In this document: positions 49,101-58,880 of the stretch, piece after piece
Numbering within the stretch: the stretch's first letter is position 1
Layout of the letters: each line of letters opens with the position of its first letter
Virus record (IMG/VR): IMGVR_UViG_3300044535_002945
Coordinates: 1-59,927 of that record
Length of the DNA stretch: 59,927 nucleotides
Source: a virus
Direction: 5' to 3' (one strand)
The notes under the pieces: model-generated
Seen by the model: the letters and a program-made list of their open reading frames with translations, nothing else
What the model was told of the DNA's origin: nothing
Database searches by the model: none
Translations under genes and position numbers: made by a program

Positions 49101-50767
49101 AAACTAGCAGCAGCTAGATAAAGTCTAGCAGACGTACCAACATTAGTTACATCTGAAGCCAATACACCAGTATCTGATACTATGTTGGAAAGAGAAGTAG
49201 GAGACCCAAAACCACCAAAAGTTGTACTACCGAAACCAAATATCGCTCTCTTGCTCGGTGGTTGTGGTGGTGTAGGAGTAATTGTTGGTGTTACTGTATT
49301 GGTTGGTGTTACTGTATTGGTTGGTGTTACTGTTACTGTTGGTGTAACAGTATTTGTAGGTGTAACCGTATTTGTAGGTGTAATTGTATTAGTTGGAGTA
49401 ACCGTATTTGTTGGAGTTACTGTGTTGGAAGGAGTAATTGTTGGTGTTACTGTATTGGTAGGTGTGACAGTATTGGTTGGTGTAACAGTATTGGTTGGTG
49501 TAATTGTTGGTGTTACTGTGTTGGTTGGTGTTACTGTGTTGGAAGGAGTAATTGTAGGTGTTACTGTGTTTGTAGGAGTGACGGTAATTGTTGGTGTAAT
49601 TGTTGGAGTTACTGTGTTGGTTGGTGTTACTGTGTTGGAAGGAGTAATTGTTGGTGTTACTGTATTAGTTGGTGTTACTGTATTAGTTGGTGTTACTGTA
49701 TTGGTTGGTGTAATGGTTGGAGTAACAGTATTTGTAGGGGTAACCGTATTAGTTGGTGTTACTGTATTAGTTGGTGTAACAGTATTGGTTGGTGTTACTG
49801 TATTGGTTGGTGTTACTGTGTTGGTTGGGGTGATTGTGTTGGTTGGTGTAACTGTAGGTGTTACTGTATTTGTTGGTGTAACTGTATTGTTTGGAGTACC
49901 AGTATTTGTTGGTGTTACTGTTGGTGTAACAGTATTAGTTGGTGTAACAGTATTGGTTGGTGTTACTGTATTGGTTGGAGTAACTGTGTTGGTTGGGGTG
50001 ATAGTGGGTGTTACTGTTACAGTATTAGTTGGAGTAACTGTTGGTGTTACAGTATTGGTTGGAGTATTTGTAGGAGTAACAGTATTGGTTGGGGTATTTG
50101 TAGGGGTTACGGTGTTGGTAGGTGTATTAGTAGGAGTCGCAGTTGGAGATAATCCAGTAGTTGGAGTAACTGTATTTGTTGGTGTTGGTGATGGGGTAAC
50201 AAATATATTGGAATATCTCGCAATATTATTAGTTAAAATAATAGAAGGGTTAGTACAAACTAAACATGTAAAAGTTGATATGGCAGAACCATCATTTACT
50301 CTCACCCATAGCGGTATAGGAAAATTTTGAGCACCAGCAGGAACTATAAATGTTTTAGAAGCGGTAGGGTTAGGGCTTGTTTCATAAGGATCAAAATAAA
50401 ATGGTGGGGATAGATACTGGTTATTATAATTAATAACCAACCCCATATCGTTAGCAGTATAATTGTTAAAATAATTAACCGCTATCATTGCAGAAGCAGC
50501 CTGAGATGGTCCCTTATAGGCACTAAAAGTCCAGTTAAAGGTTTTTCTATTAGTGTTTAATTCATTATCTGTTATACTAAAAAGTAAATTTGTATTAACA
50601 AAATAATTATTTATTGTATAGTTTTCTAACCCTAAATCCGTATATTCATTGACTATATTTTGAGGTGCTGTAGTTGGGTCAACGATTTTTAAAAATGGAG
50701 TATCATATAACCCAGTGGCTGATAGCTTAGCTACCCATACAATTTTTGCTGGCTTATCGTATTCCAT
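40166..50767 (-). CDS. Giant virion protein with six six-blade propellers and Pro/Thr linkers, 3533 aa
   Basis: From the N-terminus: a ~190-residue domain; a very long PTNTVTPT-type linker; then five propeller blocks (P1-P5), each with exactly six ~48-residue repeats of the pattern (D)KAIFGFG...NxVSNTGVVxSD...GTARxxLAAASYG. Three related ~140-residue domains follow (NTYCFQTP..., [21 protein letters not shown]), separated by Pro/Thr linkers. A C-terminal block (P6) also has six repeats. In total there are 36 repeats in 6 x 6. Each block length fits a six-bladed beta-propeller. The Thr/Pro linkers resemble mucin-type stalks and are likely glycosylated or flexible. It is probably an elongated fibre or decoration protein that binds carbohydrates. 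The late box is 6 bases upstream. Confidence 0.82.
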   Translation of the reverse strand: MEYDKPAKIVWVAKLSATGLYDTPFLKIVDPTTAPQNIVNEYTDLGLENYTINNYFVNTNLLFSITDNELNTNRKTFNWTFSAYKGPSQAASAMIAVNYFNNYTANDMGLVINYNNQYLSPPFYFDPYETSPNPTASKTFIVPAGAQNFPIPLWVRVNDGSAISTFTCLVCTNPSIILTNNIARYSNIFVTPSPTPTNTVTPTTGLSPTATPTNTPTNTVTPTNTPTNTVTPTNTPTNTVTPTVTPTNTVTVTPTITPTNTVTPTNTVTPTNTVTPTNTVTPTVTPTNTGTPNNTVTPTNTVTPTVTPTNTITPTNTVTPTNTVTPTNTVTPTNTVTPTNTVTPTNTVTPTITPTNTVTPTNTVTPTNTVTPTITPSNTVTPTNTVTPTITPTITVTPTNTVTPTITPSNTVTPTNTVTPTITPTNTVTPTNTVTPTNTVTPTITPSNTVTPTNTVTPTNTITPTNTVTPTNTVTPTVTVTPTNTVTPTNTVTPTITPTPPQPPSKRAIFGFGSTTFGGFGSPTSLSNIVSDTGVLASDVTNVGTSARLYLAAASFGDGLAIFGFGYNNGNAVGVYNPVNNSGEIGIDDTRGSFTARYQLAAASYGGDKAIFGFGSTTSGVSSITNLVDNLGQMGNNVSTVGTARNNLAAAGYGTDKAIFGFGFSTAITNITNLVSNTGVIAADVTTIGTARQILAAASYGGDKAIFGYGYTSSFVSLTNVVTNTGVVGSDVGGIGTARGYLAAAGYGTDKAIFGFGINGFGGSTLSMTNLVSNTGVVANDNSTVGTARMGLAAASFTQYFAPSPTPTPSITPSETVTPTITPTVTPTNTVTSTNTVTPTITPTNTVTPTITPTNTVTPTNTVTPTITPTNTVTPTNTVTPTNTVTPTITPTPGATSTPTNTVTPTVTVTPTNTVTPTNTVTPTNTVTPTITPTNSYTGPDRAIFGFGQSSGNTGTNITNLVSDTGVVASDLSGVGTERSQLAAASYGFDKAIFGYGGGPSNAYNNVSTLVNNLGVVVTDQLGVGTGRKGLAAAGYGYDKAIFAFGRTSSGNVNISNLVTNFGVIGTDNASVATSKENLAAAVYGYDKAIFAYGSNSGVTNTTNIVSNLGVISTDTAGVGTARSSLAATGYGMDKAIFGFGSTTINVNITSLFSNTGSYVSESSGVGTARIYLAATGYNQDKAIFGFGFAGFFASMTNLVSNIGNIAADNSTVGTGRYGLAAARFGGILPTPTATPTVTPTVTPTTGLSSTPTNTITPTNTVTPTITPTITPTVTPTNTVTPTITPTITPTPAPIQNYSGIFGFGTSTSGGNTSITNLLVSNIGILENDVTTVATARSELAAATYGTDKAIFAFGYINSVGVQNISNLVTNEGVVGTDQSTVGTSRNRLAAAGYGIDKAIFGYGYNGGYLSLTNIVTNTGVVGSDQGGIGTARADLAAATFDRDRAIFGFGTNNTNLSMTNIVTNTGVVGNDVSSIGTARRGLAAATYDVNKVIFGFGSVGISAPVSITNLVSNTGIVASDTSNVQTARSGLAAVSIGTDRAMFGFGFSNTATNITNLISNLGTIVTENFGTGTTRYSLAAASFVYVAPTPSPTITPTITPTITPTNTVTPTNTPTNTVTPTVTPTNTVTPTNTPPNTPPPQSDKSAIFGYGTNGSFGNNLSMTNLVSNAGVVTIDQTGVGTARYGLAAASYGGDKAIFGYGYVSAGSGVQNITNKVSNLGIVANDDAGVGTQRFYLAAATYGTDKAIFGYGQNSSFVGVTITNLVNNIGNVASDVTSAGTARSALTSASYGYDKAIFALGNGSVINKISNTGIVASDSSGTPPTARNGAFGAGYGYDTAILGFGYDGTHLNTITLINNQGDVVTNTTGGGSSRAFGASASYSTDKAIFGYGSTTSSASSVITLISNTGTVASESSGVGTARSSLAGASYVSGIAPSPTATTTITPTVTPTNTVTPTNTVTPTNTPTNTVTPTVTVTPTNTVTPTNTVTPTNTVTPTITPTNTVTVTPTNTVTPTNTVTPTPTSTPGASVTPTATPFALTNKNAIFGFGQNNSGSPVSMTNIVATNGNVASDVTSVNTARSGLAAASYGGDKAIFGYGYSNTFVSITNLVSGAGVVASDVSSAGTARWALAAASFGTDQAIFGYGYNGAGISITNKVSNTGIVSSNNSTVGSARGRLAAAGYGYDKAIFGYGYIFESFAYVSISNLVSNTGNVAADVTNAGSRQYLAAAGYGGDKAIFGFGDFGSYTNITNKVSNTGIVAANTNVTGTARNGLAAASYSTNLAIFGYGYTGSALSMTNKINSDGDVASDITGVGTARYYLAAASFGPEIIPTPTTTASNTPTNTVTPTVTPTNTVTPTNTVTPTNTVTPTNTVTPTNTVTPTNTVTPTNTVTPTITPTNTVTPTNTVTPTITVTPTNTPTNSVTPTVTVTPTITPTITPTQDNTYCFQTPVQTVYLNNFDICQNYIKDQLFASNLQSRGASDLRKILLYITQVLPTTSNILNNSNWGDFGTTNAAYSVIYTFNGIVGGKNQYYVSIEWSYSGNVEPYQIAYISYLSYNNNTGQCAIDMCLLNVIQYFNVTPTPTVTPTVTVTPTNTVTPTNTVTPTVTPTTTVTPTNTVTPTVTPTVTTTTGLSPTITPTITPTNTVTPTITPTNTVTPTITPTSTVTPTNTVTPTNTVTPTNTVTPTNTVTPTATVTPTITVTPTNTVTPPNTVTPTITVTPTITPTNSVTPTITPTNTITPTITPTQDNTYCFQTLRVPVYLNSFASCQGYISGLISSSNIGSRGATDIVKILRYIVNNYNPSVNILNNTDWGIYGTTGGAYSVLYTYNGIVSGNNEYYVSIEYTTGTQQIQVAYISWMTTNLSPGSCIFDMCLINILTFTNIDPTPTPTPSVTPTNTVTPTNTVTPTNTVTPTNTVTPTNTVTPTITPTNTVTPTVTPTNTVTPTNTVTPTITPTNTVTPTNTVTPTVTPTNTVTPTNTVTPTITPTTTVTPTITPTNTVTPTITPTITPTQKNTYCFQSPDTEPYINNFADSKNYIINAIDSSNIASRGATDIAKILKFVVSRLYLVGNIFNNYSWGAYGTTSAAYNVVFTNFGPEGSNQKYYFEIQPSYVTPTQYIAYCSYLFFNMNTGTMLVDMCLLNIFDYSNFPATPTPTITVTPTQSLTPTNTVTPTNTVTPTITPTKTVTPTPNSTLTTPTTPTLTPTKTVTPTVTVTPTVTVTPTVTVTPTVTPTASPVLTNKQAIFGYGQGDSGILSKSNTVTNLGVVNIDQTGVGTARYGLAAASYGGDKAIFGYGASDIKLSITNTVTNLGIVNADQAGVGTARLYLAAASYGGDKAIFGFGFDGGYTSTTNTVTNLGIVNSDTSSVATSRANLAAASYGGDKVIFGFGATYSAGNVFYNKTSLFSNTGVYVSETDNIVTERGFLAAAGYGTDKAIFAYGFNNSGFLLLTNKVTNTGTLGSDTTVAGTARYALAAAGYGGDKAIFGFGFSSDYSVVNTTTLFDNQGNFVSENSGVGTARYDLAAASFGS
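40169..41045 (-). repeat. Propeller block P6 (six repeats)
   Basis: Six repeats, each with IFGFG/IFAYG and TARxxLAAA, at the C-terminus of the giant protein. Repeat-to-repeat identity is high at the DNA level. Confidence 0.85.
41311..43450 (-). repeat. Three related ~140-aa modules separated by Pro/Thr linkers
   Basis: Modules near 41311-41722, 42111-42520 and 43030-43450 share the start NTYCFQ, a shared helix (RGASD/RGATDI..KIL), a shared strand ([18 protein letters not shown]) and the ending DMCLLNI. Linkers of PTNTVTPT-like repeats separate them. The modules look like a repeated carbohydrate- or ligand-binding domain of unknown family. Confidence 0.7.
43787..44655 (-). repeat. Propeller block P5 (six repeats)
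   Basis: Six repeats with IFGFG/IFGYG, the block between the P4-P5 linker and the three modules. Confidence 0.85.
44968..45842 (-). repeat. Propeller block P4 (six repeats)
   Basis: Six repeats; the fourth and fifth deviate (IFALG and ILGFG), suggesting diversification of individual blades. Confidence 0.8.
46008..46883 (-). repeat. Propeller block P3 (six repeats)
   Basis: Six repeats with IFGFG or MFGFG cores. Confidence 0.85.
47085..47957 (-). repeat. Propeller block P2 (six repeats)
   Basis: Six repeats with IFGFG/IFAFG/IFAYG cores. Confidence 0.85.
48365..49257 (-). repeat. Propeller block P1 (six repeats)
   Basis: Six repeats; the second lacks the Asp-Lys and reads GLAIFGFG. The longest Pro/Thr linker precedes it. 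Confidence 0.85.
49262..50200 (-). repeat. Long PTNTVTPT-type coding repeat
   Basis: Roughly 310 codons of near-perfect Pro-Thr-Asn-Thr-Val-Thr repeats, with 18-base periodicity at DNA level (GTTGGTGTAACTGTATTA-like on the plus strand). Similar but shorter tracts occur at 41046-41310, 41723-42110, 42521-43029, 43451-43786, 44656-44967, 45843-46007, 46884-47084 and 47958-48364. Slippage or recombination among them is likely. Confidence 0.85.
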
Positions 50768-50773
50768 TATTAT

Positions 50774-50781
50774 TATTTATT
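50774..50781 (-). promoter_or_regulatory. Late promoter box AATAAATA
   Basis: AATAAATA 6 bases before the ATG at 50767 of the giant protein gene. Confidence 0.55.
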
Positions 50782-50829
50782 AAAGTGGGCTAAAAATATA
50801 GCTGAACTATTTACAAACAATTTTTTTCA

Positions 50830-53800
50830 TTAACTAAGAGTTAAAGTAAACGTCGGTAAACCACTCTCTACAGGTAACGATGCTGCCCAACTACAGTAGT
50901 TTTCTGAGTTTGAATAATCTGGTATATCTCGATTTGCTCGAGAAACCCCATAACTATTTACCCAAGATAAGGTGTAAAATAAAGTACCTGTATAAGGCGC
51001 TGAACAACAATCACTTGTTGTACCTAAAGTATAATATGTACCAGCTGGTGATTGTCCAAAAGCTCCAACTGGAACGGATTGAGTACCGGAACCGAAAGTT
51101 GAGCTACCTGAATTATTAGAGAGAGTATAATTAACTACAGCATTAACTAAAGTCGAAGGGTCTGTATCATTGTAAGGGTTCCACAATACCCATCTAACTG
51201 TTGTTAGGGGCTCAAGGCAAGATTGTGGGGATGAGGGGGTTGGTGTTGGAGTAACTGTAGCTGCTGGGGTTACTGTAACTGTAGGTGTTACTGTAGCTGG
51301 TGGTGTTACTGTAACTGTAGGTGTTACTGTAACTGGTGGTGTTACTGTTGGGGTTACTGTAACTGTTGGAGTAACAGAGTTAGTTGGTGTTACTGTAACT
51401 GGTGGTGTTACTGTTGGTGTTACTGTAACTGTTGGAGTAACAGAGTTAGTTGGTGTTACTGTAACTGTTGGGGTTACTGTTGGGGTTACTGTGTTTGTTG
51501 GTGTAACTGTATTGGTTGGTGTAACTGTATTGGTTGGTGTTACTGTAGGGGTTACAGAGTTAGTTGGTGTTACTGTAGGAGTAACTGTATTTGTAGGGGT
51601 TATTGTTTGAGTTGGTGTTGGAGAAAGACCTGTTGTTGGGGTTACAGAAGGAGTTACTGTAGGTGTAACCGTATTGGTTGGAGTAACAGTGTTAGTTGGT
51701 GTTACTGTAGGGGTAACAGTGTTGGTTGGAGTAACTGTATTAGCGGGTGTTGTAGTTATAGTCGGTGTTACTGTAGGGGTAACTGTACTAGTTGGGGTAA
51801 TAGTCGGTGTTACTGTAGGTGTAACTGTATTGGTTGGGGTTATAGATGGTGTTGGTGTAGGAGATAAACTTTCTATGGTGTGTGTTTCTTGTAAACACGT
51901 TCTTGCCCCTAAAATAAACTCACTATTATTCGATGGTGTATAACTCTGAAGTATGTAATCACCAAATTGCTTACCTACTAATTTTTCATAATCACCGTTA
52001 ACTTTAGCTAGCTCAATATAAAACTCTCCCTGGTCAAAATATGCACTAAACTCTGAAACAATAGTATCAATTCCTGTCCCATCATAAATAGCTGAAAGAG
52101 GCTTAATGTCGTAGTTTGGGAAAGGTGCTATTGGTACTGGAATTTCGTACTCGTTGTTTAGATAAACTGTAGCGACATGTTGAATAGATTTATTCACCAA
52201 CACATACCCGGAAGATGTAGGTGTTGGCGGCATTGTAGGAGAAGGGGCTGGTGTAGGTGTAGGTGTAACAAAGACTATTGGAGAAACTAAAGGGGTCTGG
52301 GATGGTGTTGGAGACACTACAATTGTACTAGCATTCTCAACAACACAGAGATTAGGATTTAAAGGTTCAATTTCAGTGTCAAACTCACCAGTAATAAACG
52401 TCTCACTATCATTATAAAACGATGCATATTTTTGTGTTGTTTGGTTTAACAAAACTGAATCTGCATATCTAGGGTAGATATTAATTACTCTAGAGTTAAA
52501 ATTGGCTTGCATTGTTGCAAGCAATTCGTAAACTTTAGTAAAACATCTATTTAAAAATACTGTGCTTGTAATTTCATTTATACCTATAAAATTATCAAAA
52601 TTAGTAATATTTTGATTTTTATTGTAAGAAACAATGTAATCAAGCTTTTTATAAATTGCATTATTGTTAATATCAATATCTACAACAGGTTTAAAGGCTT
52701 GATAAGTCTGATAATTAAAAATATTATATAACAGCTTGCGCAAAGACTTGTTTATTGTAAAGTCTGTAATGAATTCATCTGCCTTTACCTTGATGTCATC
52801 AAAGGAATAAACCAGAACAGCTGATAAATCGTCATTATTTAAATTTATATAGTTAGGCCTATCTACAACAAATGTAATACCAGAGGCAGAAACCGGGTTT
52901 AATCCATATGTTAGATTAGCTGTTAAAAAATCAATTGAACCATATGAACCAACATTTAAAACAAAGCCAGGGCCAGCGTTTTGAGAGGCGTACGTACAGT
53001 TATCTGTAAAGCATACAGAAAAAATCTCATAACCGTTATAACTAATACTGTTAGTGCTATTAATTTGATACTTTAAAAAGTCTAGAGAGGTCTTTTCAGC
53101 AGGATATTCAGCAAAACAGCAACCCATTAACGTATTAAATGGGTCAGCAATATTACTTAGAGTAGAATAATATGTTGTGTTATTAACAAAGTTATTAAAC
53201 TGACCAATGTTTACATTTCTATCTACAAATCTCTTGTAGATGTTAGTATCTGTAGATACATAAAATACATTTGTATCAGATTTTGAGAATGATATCTTTT
53301 TAAATATCTCTTTCTGATAGGTAACTTGAATTGCAGATAAAGAAGAAAATACGTTTGTGTTTTGTGGTTGGATATTATATGTTTTTACTCTTGTTAAAGC
53401 GGTATTTGAAACTGTATAAACATAAACAGTGCCACTTTGCGTTAACAAATACAAATTACCGAACGGATCAAACTCTATATCTGCAAATACTTCTGTATTT
53501 CTAAACCCAGAAACAGATACTTTGTCTTGAGAATAATCATATAACTGGTTTAAATTAGTTGAGAAAATAGAAAGAGCGTTGTTAACATAGTTAAAGAATA
53601 CAACATAGTTCTCATTAACACAAAAAGAGCTAATCTTTCTTATATTTGTTCTTGAAGATGTTGCGAAACCTAATGTTTCAAGCGGTACCTCAAAAGTTGT
53701 TTTATTTGTTCTATTAACTATAACATCACTAATGTCGTAAATTAAAAACTTGTTACTAATATTATCTAAAACATACAACCTTTCATTGGCTATCTTAAGT

Positions 53801-54444
53801 TTTGAAATTGAGTTATACTTTAAATTCAAGTTCTTATTTAAGAACTTTGTTACAACACCAAAATTAGGTACAACAGCGCTTTCTTGGAAACCTTGATTAG
53901 GAAATTCACTACTATTTGTTACCTCTCCATTATTAAAAATAGCTGAAAGAGGGTAGTTATAAACTCCTAAAGCAGGATAATAAACATTAGAAGAAAGAAT
54001 AGGAGATAAAGTTGTAGTGCTTAAAATACCTACTGCTAAAGTCAAATAATTACCACTGATAACGAAATCATGAGTGTTGTAAATTATGTTAAAAGCTGCA
54101 TTACTGTGCGGAATACCATTTACAAAATATCTAATAGAAGCTGTTCCTTCAGTTGAATAGTTAGAAGGAACTAATGTACCACAAAGAGTACCTACAATGT
54201 TATTAATATTATCAAAAAACGGGTTTGTTACTGGAAAATTGGGACTATAAACATAGCTATCACTTACAATAGACAAAAAGTCTTGATATAAGCAGGATAG
54301 AGAAAAGTTAAAATTATTCTCTGTTAGAAAATCATTAGGTTTGATTAAAATATCCTCTAGCAATACAGGGAATTTTTCTGGTTCAATAGAAATTGCTCTG
54401 TTGAACCCTAATGAATTTGATACAACTGAATATAGATTATTCAT
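50830..54444 (-). CDS. Large virion structural protein with Pro/Thr stalk, 1204 aa
   Basis: Residues 1-~840 are beta-rich with Asn, Ser and Tyr and contain a propeller-like stretch (IRKISSFCVNENYVVFFNYV, then FADIEFDPFGNLYLLT). Residues ~858-1069 are a Pro/Thr stalk ([13 protein letters not shown] pattern). The last ~135 residues form a Cys-containing C-terminal domain starting SCLEPLTTVRW. The gene overlaps the next by 8 bases (54437), so these form an operon of structural genes. It probably belongs to the tail, baseplate or decoration complex. No exact family match from reading. Confidence 0.65.
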   Translation of the reverse strand: MNNLYSVVSNSLGFNRAISIEPEKFPVLLEDILIKPNDFLTENNFNFSLSCLYQDFLSIVSDSYVYSPNFPVTNPFFDNINNIVGTLCGTLVPSNYSTEGTASIRYFVNGIPHSNAAFNIIYNTHDFVISGNYLTLAVGILSTTTLSPILSSNVYYPALGVYNYPLSAIFNNGEVTNSSEFPNQGFQESAVVPNFGVVTKFLNKNLNLKYNSISKLKIANERLYVLDNISNKFLIYDISDVIVNRTNKTTFEVPLETLGFATSSRTNIRKISSFCVNENYVVFFNYVNNALSIFSTNLNQLYDYSQDKVSVSGFRNTEVFADIEFDPFGNLYLLTQSGTVYVYTVSNTALTRVKTYNIQPQNTNVFSSLSAIQVTYQKEIFKKISFSKSDTNVFYVSTDTNIYKRFVDRNVNIGQFNNFVNNTTYYSTLSNIADPFNTLMGCCFAEYPAEKTSLDFLKYQINSTNSISYNGYEIFSVCFTDNCTYASQNAGPGFVLNVGSYGSIDFLTANLTYGLNPVSASGITFVVDRPNYINLNNDDLSAVLVYSFDDIKVKADEFITDFTINKSLRKLLYNIFNYQTYQAFKPVVDIDINNNAIYKKLDYIVSYNKNQNITNFDNFIGINEITSTVFLNRCFTKVYELLATMQANFNSRVINIYPRYADSVLLNQTTQKYASFYNDSETFITGEFDTEIEPLNPNLCVVENASTIVVSPTPSQTPLVSPIVFVTPTPTPAPSPTMPPTPTSSGYVLVNKSIQHVATVYLNNEYEIPVPIAPFPNYDIKPLSAIYDGTGIDTIVSEFSAYFDQGEFYIELAKVNGDYEKLVGKQFGDYILQSYTPSNNSEFILGARTCLQETHTIESLSPTPTPSITPTNTVTPTVTPTITPTSTVTPTVTPTITTTPANTVTPTNTVTPTVTPTNTVTPTNTVTPTVTPSVTPTTGLSPTPTQTITPTNTVTPTVTPTNSVTPTVTPTNTVTPTNTVTPTNTVTPTVTPTVTVTPTNSVTPTVTVTPTVTPPVTVTPTNSVTPTVTVTPTVTPPVTVTPTVTVTPPATVTPTVTVTPAATVTPTPTPSSPQSCLEPLTTVRWVLWNPYNDTDPSTLVNAVVNYTLSNNSGSSTFGSGTQSVPVGAFGQSPAGTYYTLGTTSDCCSAPYTGTLFYTLSWVNSYGVSRANRDIPDYSNSENYCSWAASLPVESGLPTFTLTLS
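51236..51870 (-). repeat. Pro/Thr stalk coding repeat
   Basis: Codons for the Thr/Pro linker of the 1204-residue protein. The sequence matches the tracts of the giant protein, with more frequent TVTVTPT and TPPVTVTP variants. Confidence 0.8.
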
Positions 54445-57400
54445 TACTTCTGATGTTAACCTCGTTAATAATAGTATTTATCGGAATGTTACCCTTTATG
54501 TACTCTCTTATTTTTTCAGCAATTGCTTCTCTTTGTACATCGTTTAATCCTTGAGCTCCTGAAACAATAATATCAAACAAGTTGGTCTTATAACCTGGTA
54601 AACTAAACTTAAAGTTCTGCTGAATGGTTTCAGTTATGTTTCTCTTGCCTGCTGGAACGTTCCAGTTTATATCTGTAATTCTAGCTGATCTAATAAACAG
54701 ATTTCTAATATCATATTTTGATAACACTGTGTTGAAGGCCTTTATACCGTACATCTCAAGGTTTTGACACTTGAATTGAGTAGACTCAAAGGCTGGGTCA
54801 GTCAATGAAATAGAATTTAAGGCTATAGAACCAGAGATAGGGGTCTTGGAATACTTAATATTAGTAGTATCAGATTCTTCAACCAAGATACTATTAATAT
54901 AGAGCTTAGAACCACCAGTAAGAGAATTAAAAGTAAATGTAAAGAATAAATCTTGGTTAGCTAATGTTTCTAAATTAGCCTGTAAAGTAATCTTTTCTAC
55001 ATCCCCTGCTACATCTGACACATAATAGTTAAATTTAATTGGGTTACCATCTACTTCAAACAGATTATTAACCTGCTCAACATTAGAAAGCGTTCTTCTA
55101 AACCCTTTTCTGTTCTGATTGCTTATGTTAAACGTATCAGTTTCATATTCTAGTGGCTTAATATAAATTAAATTGCCACTAGCATCAAAAACATTAACCT
55201 CTTTAAAGCTTCTGGCTGATAAACTACTTGGTTGGTACGGGTCATATATAACATAAGGTCTTGGTTCTATAACTCCATTGTTGTTTACATACAAAATATC
55301 CAAATATTTCGTTGTAGGTGCACCAAAGCTTGAAGAAAGAGACTGAAAGTAAATAGGTTTTCTATTATTATCAAGCTTATACAAGTAACTATCTGTACCG
55401 TTATCAGAAATTAAGTAAATGTTACCACTGTTATCAGTTGTTACATTAGTAATAGTTTGATTGTTATTTGAATCTTTAAGATATGATAGATTAAAACCAT
55501 CTAAATTACCTAAATCAGTAACAGAATGATATAAAATATTATTATAAATATACCAGGCTCTGTTGTTTACATCAGAACAAATGCTGTTATTTGCATAATC
55601 AGTCAAATAATAAACAGGTAAACCAGCAGAAAGAATAAAGTTATAGGTACTTCTACACAAAGTAAAGTCAGAAATTGTAATGCTATTACCATTAACTGAA
55701 CCATATCTAGGGAGCTGCAAGTTAACTGGAGTATTAATAGGCTGACTTAATAACATTCCAGACAAAGGATACTTAATTAAAAAGTAATTTTGATTAGTTG
55801 CAGCTACTTGAGTATTAAATGTATTGAAAAGCGCGTAGTAGTAAGTATCATCTATGTTAGAACTAACAAAATTATAGGTTCCACCAGAGAAGGAAGTTAA
55901 AAGTATTGTATTTAATGTAGTGAAGTTCTTATCTAACTTAGAAAGATAGAAGTCTGAAGTGTTTGGACCTACATTTAAATTAATACCGACGTTGCTTGAA
56001 AGGGTACTAATACTGGTAACATAAAACCCCTCAACGTTATTGTTAAAATCAATGCTTAATAAGGCATCTGGTGTCTTAAAAATAGATTTCTCTAAAAGCA
56101 CCTTTACATTTCTTAATGAATCAAAATTAGTATTACTTACAACAATCTCTGAACCAGAGGTAAACAGTATTAAGTTGTTTAAATTGTCATAATTTGTAAT
56201 ATTCAACCCGTTTAAATTATAAAAATTGTTTAATAAGGTATTACCAAACTTCTTTTTAAAGTCTTTGCTCTTTATATTGAAGCAAATACTATAATCTCCT
56301 GAGGCAGAAGTCTTTTGAACAAGTGAACCAGTATTGAAACCATATTCAAAAGAAGCGGCTCCAGCCTGTTGGAGGTTTAAATTAGCATCATAAACATTAA
56401 TAACATCAGAATTAATCTGATTCTCATAAAGATTGTTATTAATACGAGCAATATCTGCCTCAGATAGTCTATAATAGCTATATGTACTATTAGGCTCAAA
56501 GGTTAAATCACTAACTTTATCAAAATATGTAAAATTCTTGGCACTAAGAGTAGTAACAGTGTTTACAAAGTCTGAATTAAAGTTTTGGGTATAGGCTGTT
56601 TGTAGAGAAGTAAAGTTTGGATTGTAATAACGATCCATCCAAATAGGTCTACTGTCAAAAGCTGATATATACAACCAAGTACACAAGTAAGTACCTGTTT
56701 GATTCTTATCTATATTGTTGCCAGCTACAGTTGGTAATAGCTTTTTAAAGACCTTATCAGCATCTAATGGGTTTTGCCCTGCAAAAGAGCCACAATCAAC
56801 CAAAGTTGAATCGTTTACATTGAGTTTATCAAACGGAGTAGCACTAACTGGGAAGTGAAAATAGGTTAAGGCTCCTTTCTTGAACGTAATAGGAGCGTTA
56901 TATGTATAAAATGTTAATGTTAGGTTTGGAAAGCCTAATTCTTGGTCAGTTCCAGATACAATAGATTGATAATCTCTATTATCAAACGGTTGGCCAATGA
57001 AGCTATTGGTTGCAGTAAAGTTATAATTTAAATCTAGCTGATTTTTAAGTGGTTGAAAGTTAACAAGGAACTTATTATCCGTAAATACAACGTTGCTTGA
57101 TACTAAATAGTTGTTCTTCAACCCATCATAGCTATCACATAAAGAAGTTTCAGCTGTTGGAAAATATGTTCTTTTATATGCATTATAGTTAGTAGTAAAT
57201 TCTGCCAATCTTGTATTAGCATCTCTGTAAGATAAACAGAAAACTGCGCTTAAATTATAAAGACCAAGATCAGAAATCACATATTCATCTACAGACTTTA
57301 AAACTACTCTATTTTCTTCTTGTGTAATTAAAAATAAGCTGTTAGAGCTACTACCATTAGGAGCATAATTAAAATAAAATACAATAGTATTGTTTTGCTC

Positions 57401-57973
57401 ATTATAGATGTAGTTAAAAGTGTAAGGAGTTGATGAAAATGTAAGGTAGTTTACATCCTCTGTAAATGCAGGTCCAAGATATTCTTTTGTTTGTAGCTGA
57501 GTTAATACTGAATTATTGTTTCTTAGCTTGGAAATGTAACATTGATTTGCATTCAAAAACTCAATATCATACATATTCCAAGAACCTAAATTCCAAATGC
57601 TACCTGTTGAAAATATTCCCTCTCCGCAAGATAAGTACGGGCTTGTAGAAGAGTAATTAGCAGCATAATCTTCCCAAAAACCTAGACCAGTAGAAGAAAG
57701 ACCAACACATTGAACAGTTGTACTGATTGTCTTAGGATAAGAAGCTGTAATTGGTTCGCTTAAGGTGAGAAAGTCGGGTTTATCCAGTTTATCTGTTAAG
57801 ATAAAGGTGTTATAGTAGTTGATTGAAAGATCTCTAGCAAAATTAAACAGCTCTGTACTGTAAAGATTTAAACCATAGAAATAGTTTGTAATGTTATTTG
57901 TTAAATTAACATTACCATCCAAGGAGTATTCTACCTCCATTGGTATTAGAGCTGATAAATTTAGAACATTCAT
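54437..57973 (-). CDS. Large virion structural protein, 1178 aa
   Basis: Beta-rich, Asn/Ser/Tyr-rich protein without a signal peptide. Residues ~880-1000 contain segments of a carbohydrate- or beta-propeller-like stretch (TTDNSGNIYLISDNGTDSYL). Residues ~1000-1120 look like a concanavalin/LamG-type jelly roll (FTFTFNSLTGGSKLYINSIL). The end (GLNDVQREAIAEKIREYIKG then NEVNIRSNE) is helical and resembles a multimerisation tail. Placed between two other structural genes, it is likely a baseplate or tail-tip component. Family not identified. Confidence 0.6.
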   Translation of the reverse strand: MNVLNLSALIPMEVEYSLDGNVNLTNNITNYFYGLNLYSTELFNFARDLSINYYNTFILTDKLDKPDFLTLSEPITASYPKTISTTVQCVGLSSTGLGFWEDYAANYSSTSPYLSCGEGIFSTGSIWNLGSWNMYDIEFLNANQCYISKLRNNNSVLTQLQTKEYLGPAFTEDVNYLTFSSTPYTFNYIYNEQNNTIVFYFNYAPNGSSSNSLFLITQEENRVVLKSVDEYVISDLGLYNLSAVFCLSYRDANTRLAEFTTNYNAYKRTYFPTAETSLCDSYDGLKNNYLVSSNVVFTDNKFLVNFQPLKNQLDLNYNFTATNSFIGQPFDNRDYQSIVSGTDQELGFPNLTLTFYTYNAPITFKKGALTYFHFPVSATPFDKLNVNDSTLVDCGSFAGQNPLDADKVFKKLLPTVAGNNIDKNQTGTYLCTWLYISAFDSRPIWMDRYYNPNFTSLQTAYTQNFNSDFVNTVTTLSAKNFTYFDKVSDLTFEPNSTYSYYRLSEADIARINNNLYENQINSDVINVYDANLNLQQAGAASFEYGFNTGSLVQKTSASGDYSICFNIKSKDFKKKFGNTLLNNFYNLNGLNITNYDNLNNLILFTSGSEIVVSNTNFDSLRNVKVLLEKSIFKTPDALLSIDFNNNVEGFYVTSISTLSSNVGINLNVGPNTSDFYLSKLDKNFTTLNTILLTSFSGGTYNFVSSNIDDTYYYALFNTFNTQVAATNQNYFLIKYPLSGMLLSQPINTPVNLQLPRYGSVNGNSITISDFTLCRSTYNFILSAGLPVYYLTDYANNSICSDVNNRAWYIYNNILYHSVTDLGNLDGFNLSYLKDSNNNQTITNVTTDNSGNIYLISDNGTDSYLYKLDNNRKPIYFQSLSSSFGAPTTKYLDILYVNNNGVIEPRPYVIYDPYQPSSLSARSFKEVNVFDASGNLIYIKPLEYETDTFNISNQNRKGFRRTLSNVEQVNNLFEVDGNPIKFNYYVSDVAGDVEKITLQANLETLANQDLFFTFTFNSLTGGSKLYINSILVEESDTTNIKYSKTPISGSIALNSISLTDPAFESTQFKCQNLEMYGIKAFNTVLSKYDIRNLFIRSARITDINWNVPAGKRNITETIQQNFKFSLPGYKTNLFDIIVSGAQGLNDVQREAIAEKIREYIKGNIPINTIINEVNIRSNE

Positions 57974-58875
57974 TATCTGTATCTAAAAGAGATATTAATT
58001 TCTGTATTTCTTAAAGGTAAACCACTGCCTTGATCTGTAATTAAAGATAAATTAAACGAGGTATCAGTTACAGCTACATTACTTACAATGTTTTTAGTTG
58101 TTGTATTACCAGTAACTGTTTCAACTATTGCGGAAGGTAAGTTAGTTACTGCAATAGATTCAACTACGTTACCGTTACCAGTAGGGTTTAATAATACTGA
58201 GACAGATGTAGGTACAACCTGTGTTACAGGTGTAATAGAAGCTGGGGTAACATTTAAGCTTGTAATTGGACTAAAGGCTTCAGAGGTAACGTTAATAGCT
58301 GTTGGTAAAGAAACTGTTGTAAAATGATTCAATACTGAATTTATACCAACTTTAAATGTATTAGAAGTTCTACTGTCAATTACTGGTGTATATGTTAAGA
58401 AGTCATCTGTAGAAGTAGAGGCTGAAATATTGTTGTTTAATGTAACATTTATTGAAGCAAAGATTAAATTAGAAACATTATTACCTGTAATTTGAATTCT
58501 AGAACCACCATCAGTTGATATAATACCCGCTACGTTAGAAGAGCTAGCTAATACTGATAAAGTACCTGCATCATTGAAGCTAACATAGCAAAAACCGCTC
58601 TTAATTGCTTCATCATATGCTGCAGATAAGCCAGTTAAACCGGAGTTAATGTTGGTGACACTCGCATCAAGATCTAAAACTTCAGACGATAGTACAACAA
58701 TTGCCAGTGTATTTGTTGCTACCTCTTCGTAAAAGCTAATGTTGTCTGGACCGAGAATAACATCTTTAAACTCTATTCTCTTAGTACCCTCTAGAGTTTC
58801 TACTGGAAAACTATCAGTTGGGGCTAGTTCTAGTATCGGTTCTAGATCTGAAATATATTCTGTATCATCAGCCAT
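57973..58875 (-). CDS. Fibre/tail-attachment structural protein, 300 aa
   Basis: The acidic start YISDLEPILELAPTDSFPVE continues as TLEGTKRIEFKDVILGPDN, a common N-terminal pattern of phage fibre proteins that dock to baseplates. Residues ~90-300 are Thr/Ser/Val-rich repeats of extended strands (TPASITPVTQVVPTSVSVLL). The stop and the next ATG touch (57973 shared), so it is the first gene of the 58875-40166 structural operon. Its late box is 5 bases upstream. Tail fibre or adaptor is likely. Confidence 0.65.
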   Translation of the reverse strand: MADDTEYISDLEPILELAPTDSFPVETLEGTKRIEFKDVILGPDNISFYEEVATNTLAIVVLSSEVLDLDASVTNINSGLTGLSAAYDEAIKSGFCYVSFNDAGTLSVLASSSNVAGIISTDGGSRIQITGNNVSNLIFASINVTLNNNISASTSTDDFLTYTPVIDSRTSNTFKVGINSVLNHFTTVSLPTAINVTSEAFSPITSLNVTPASITPVTQVVPTSVSVLLNPTGNGNVVESIAVTNLPSAIVETVTGNTTTKNIVSNVAVTDTSFNLSLITDQGSGLPLRNTEINISFRYR

Positions 58876-58880
58876 ATTAA

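Noticed and set aside
41679-50330. Long plus-strand open frames rich in VGVTV or Cys/Trp opposite the giant protein gene
   Set aside because: They arise from the 18-base Pro/Thr repeat read in other frames. No promoter or domain supports them.
40166-50767. CRISPR array suggested by dense short repeats
   Set aside because: Repeats are in frame with a single long gene, vary in length and have no unique equal-length spacers.
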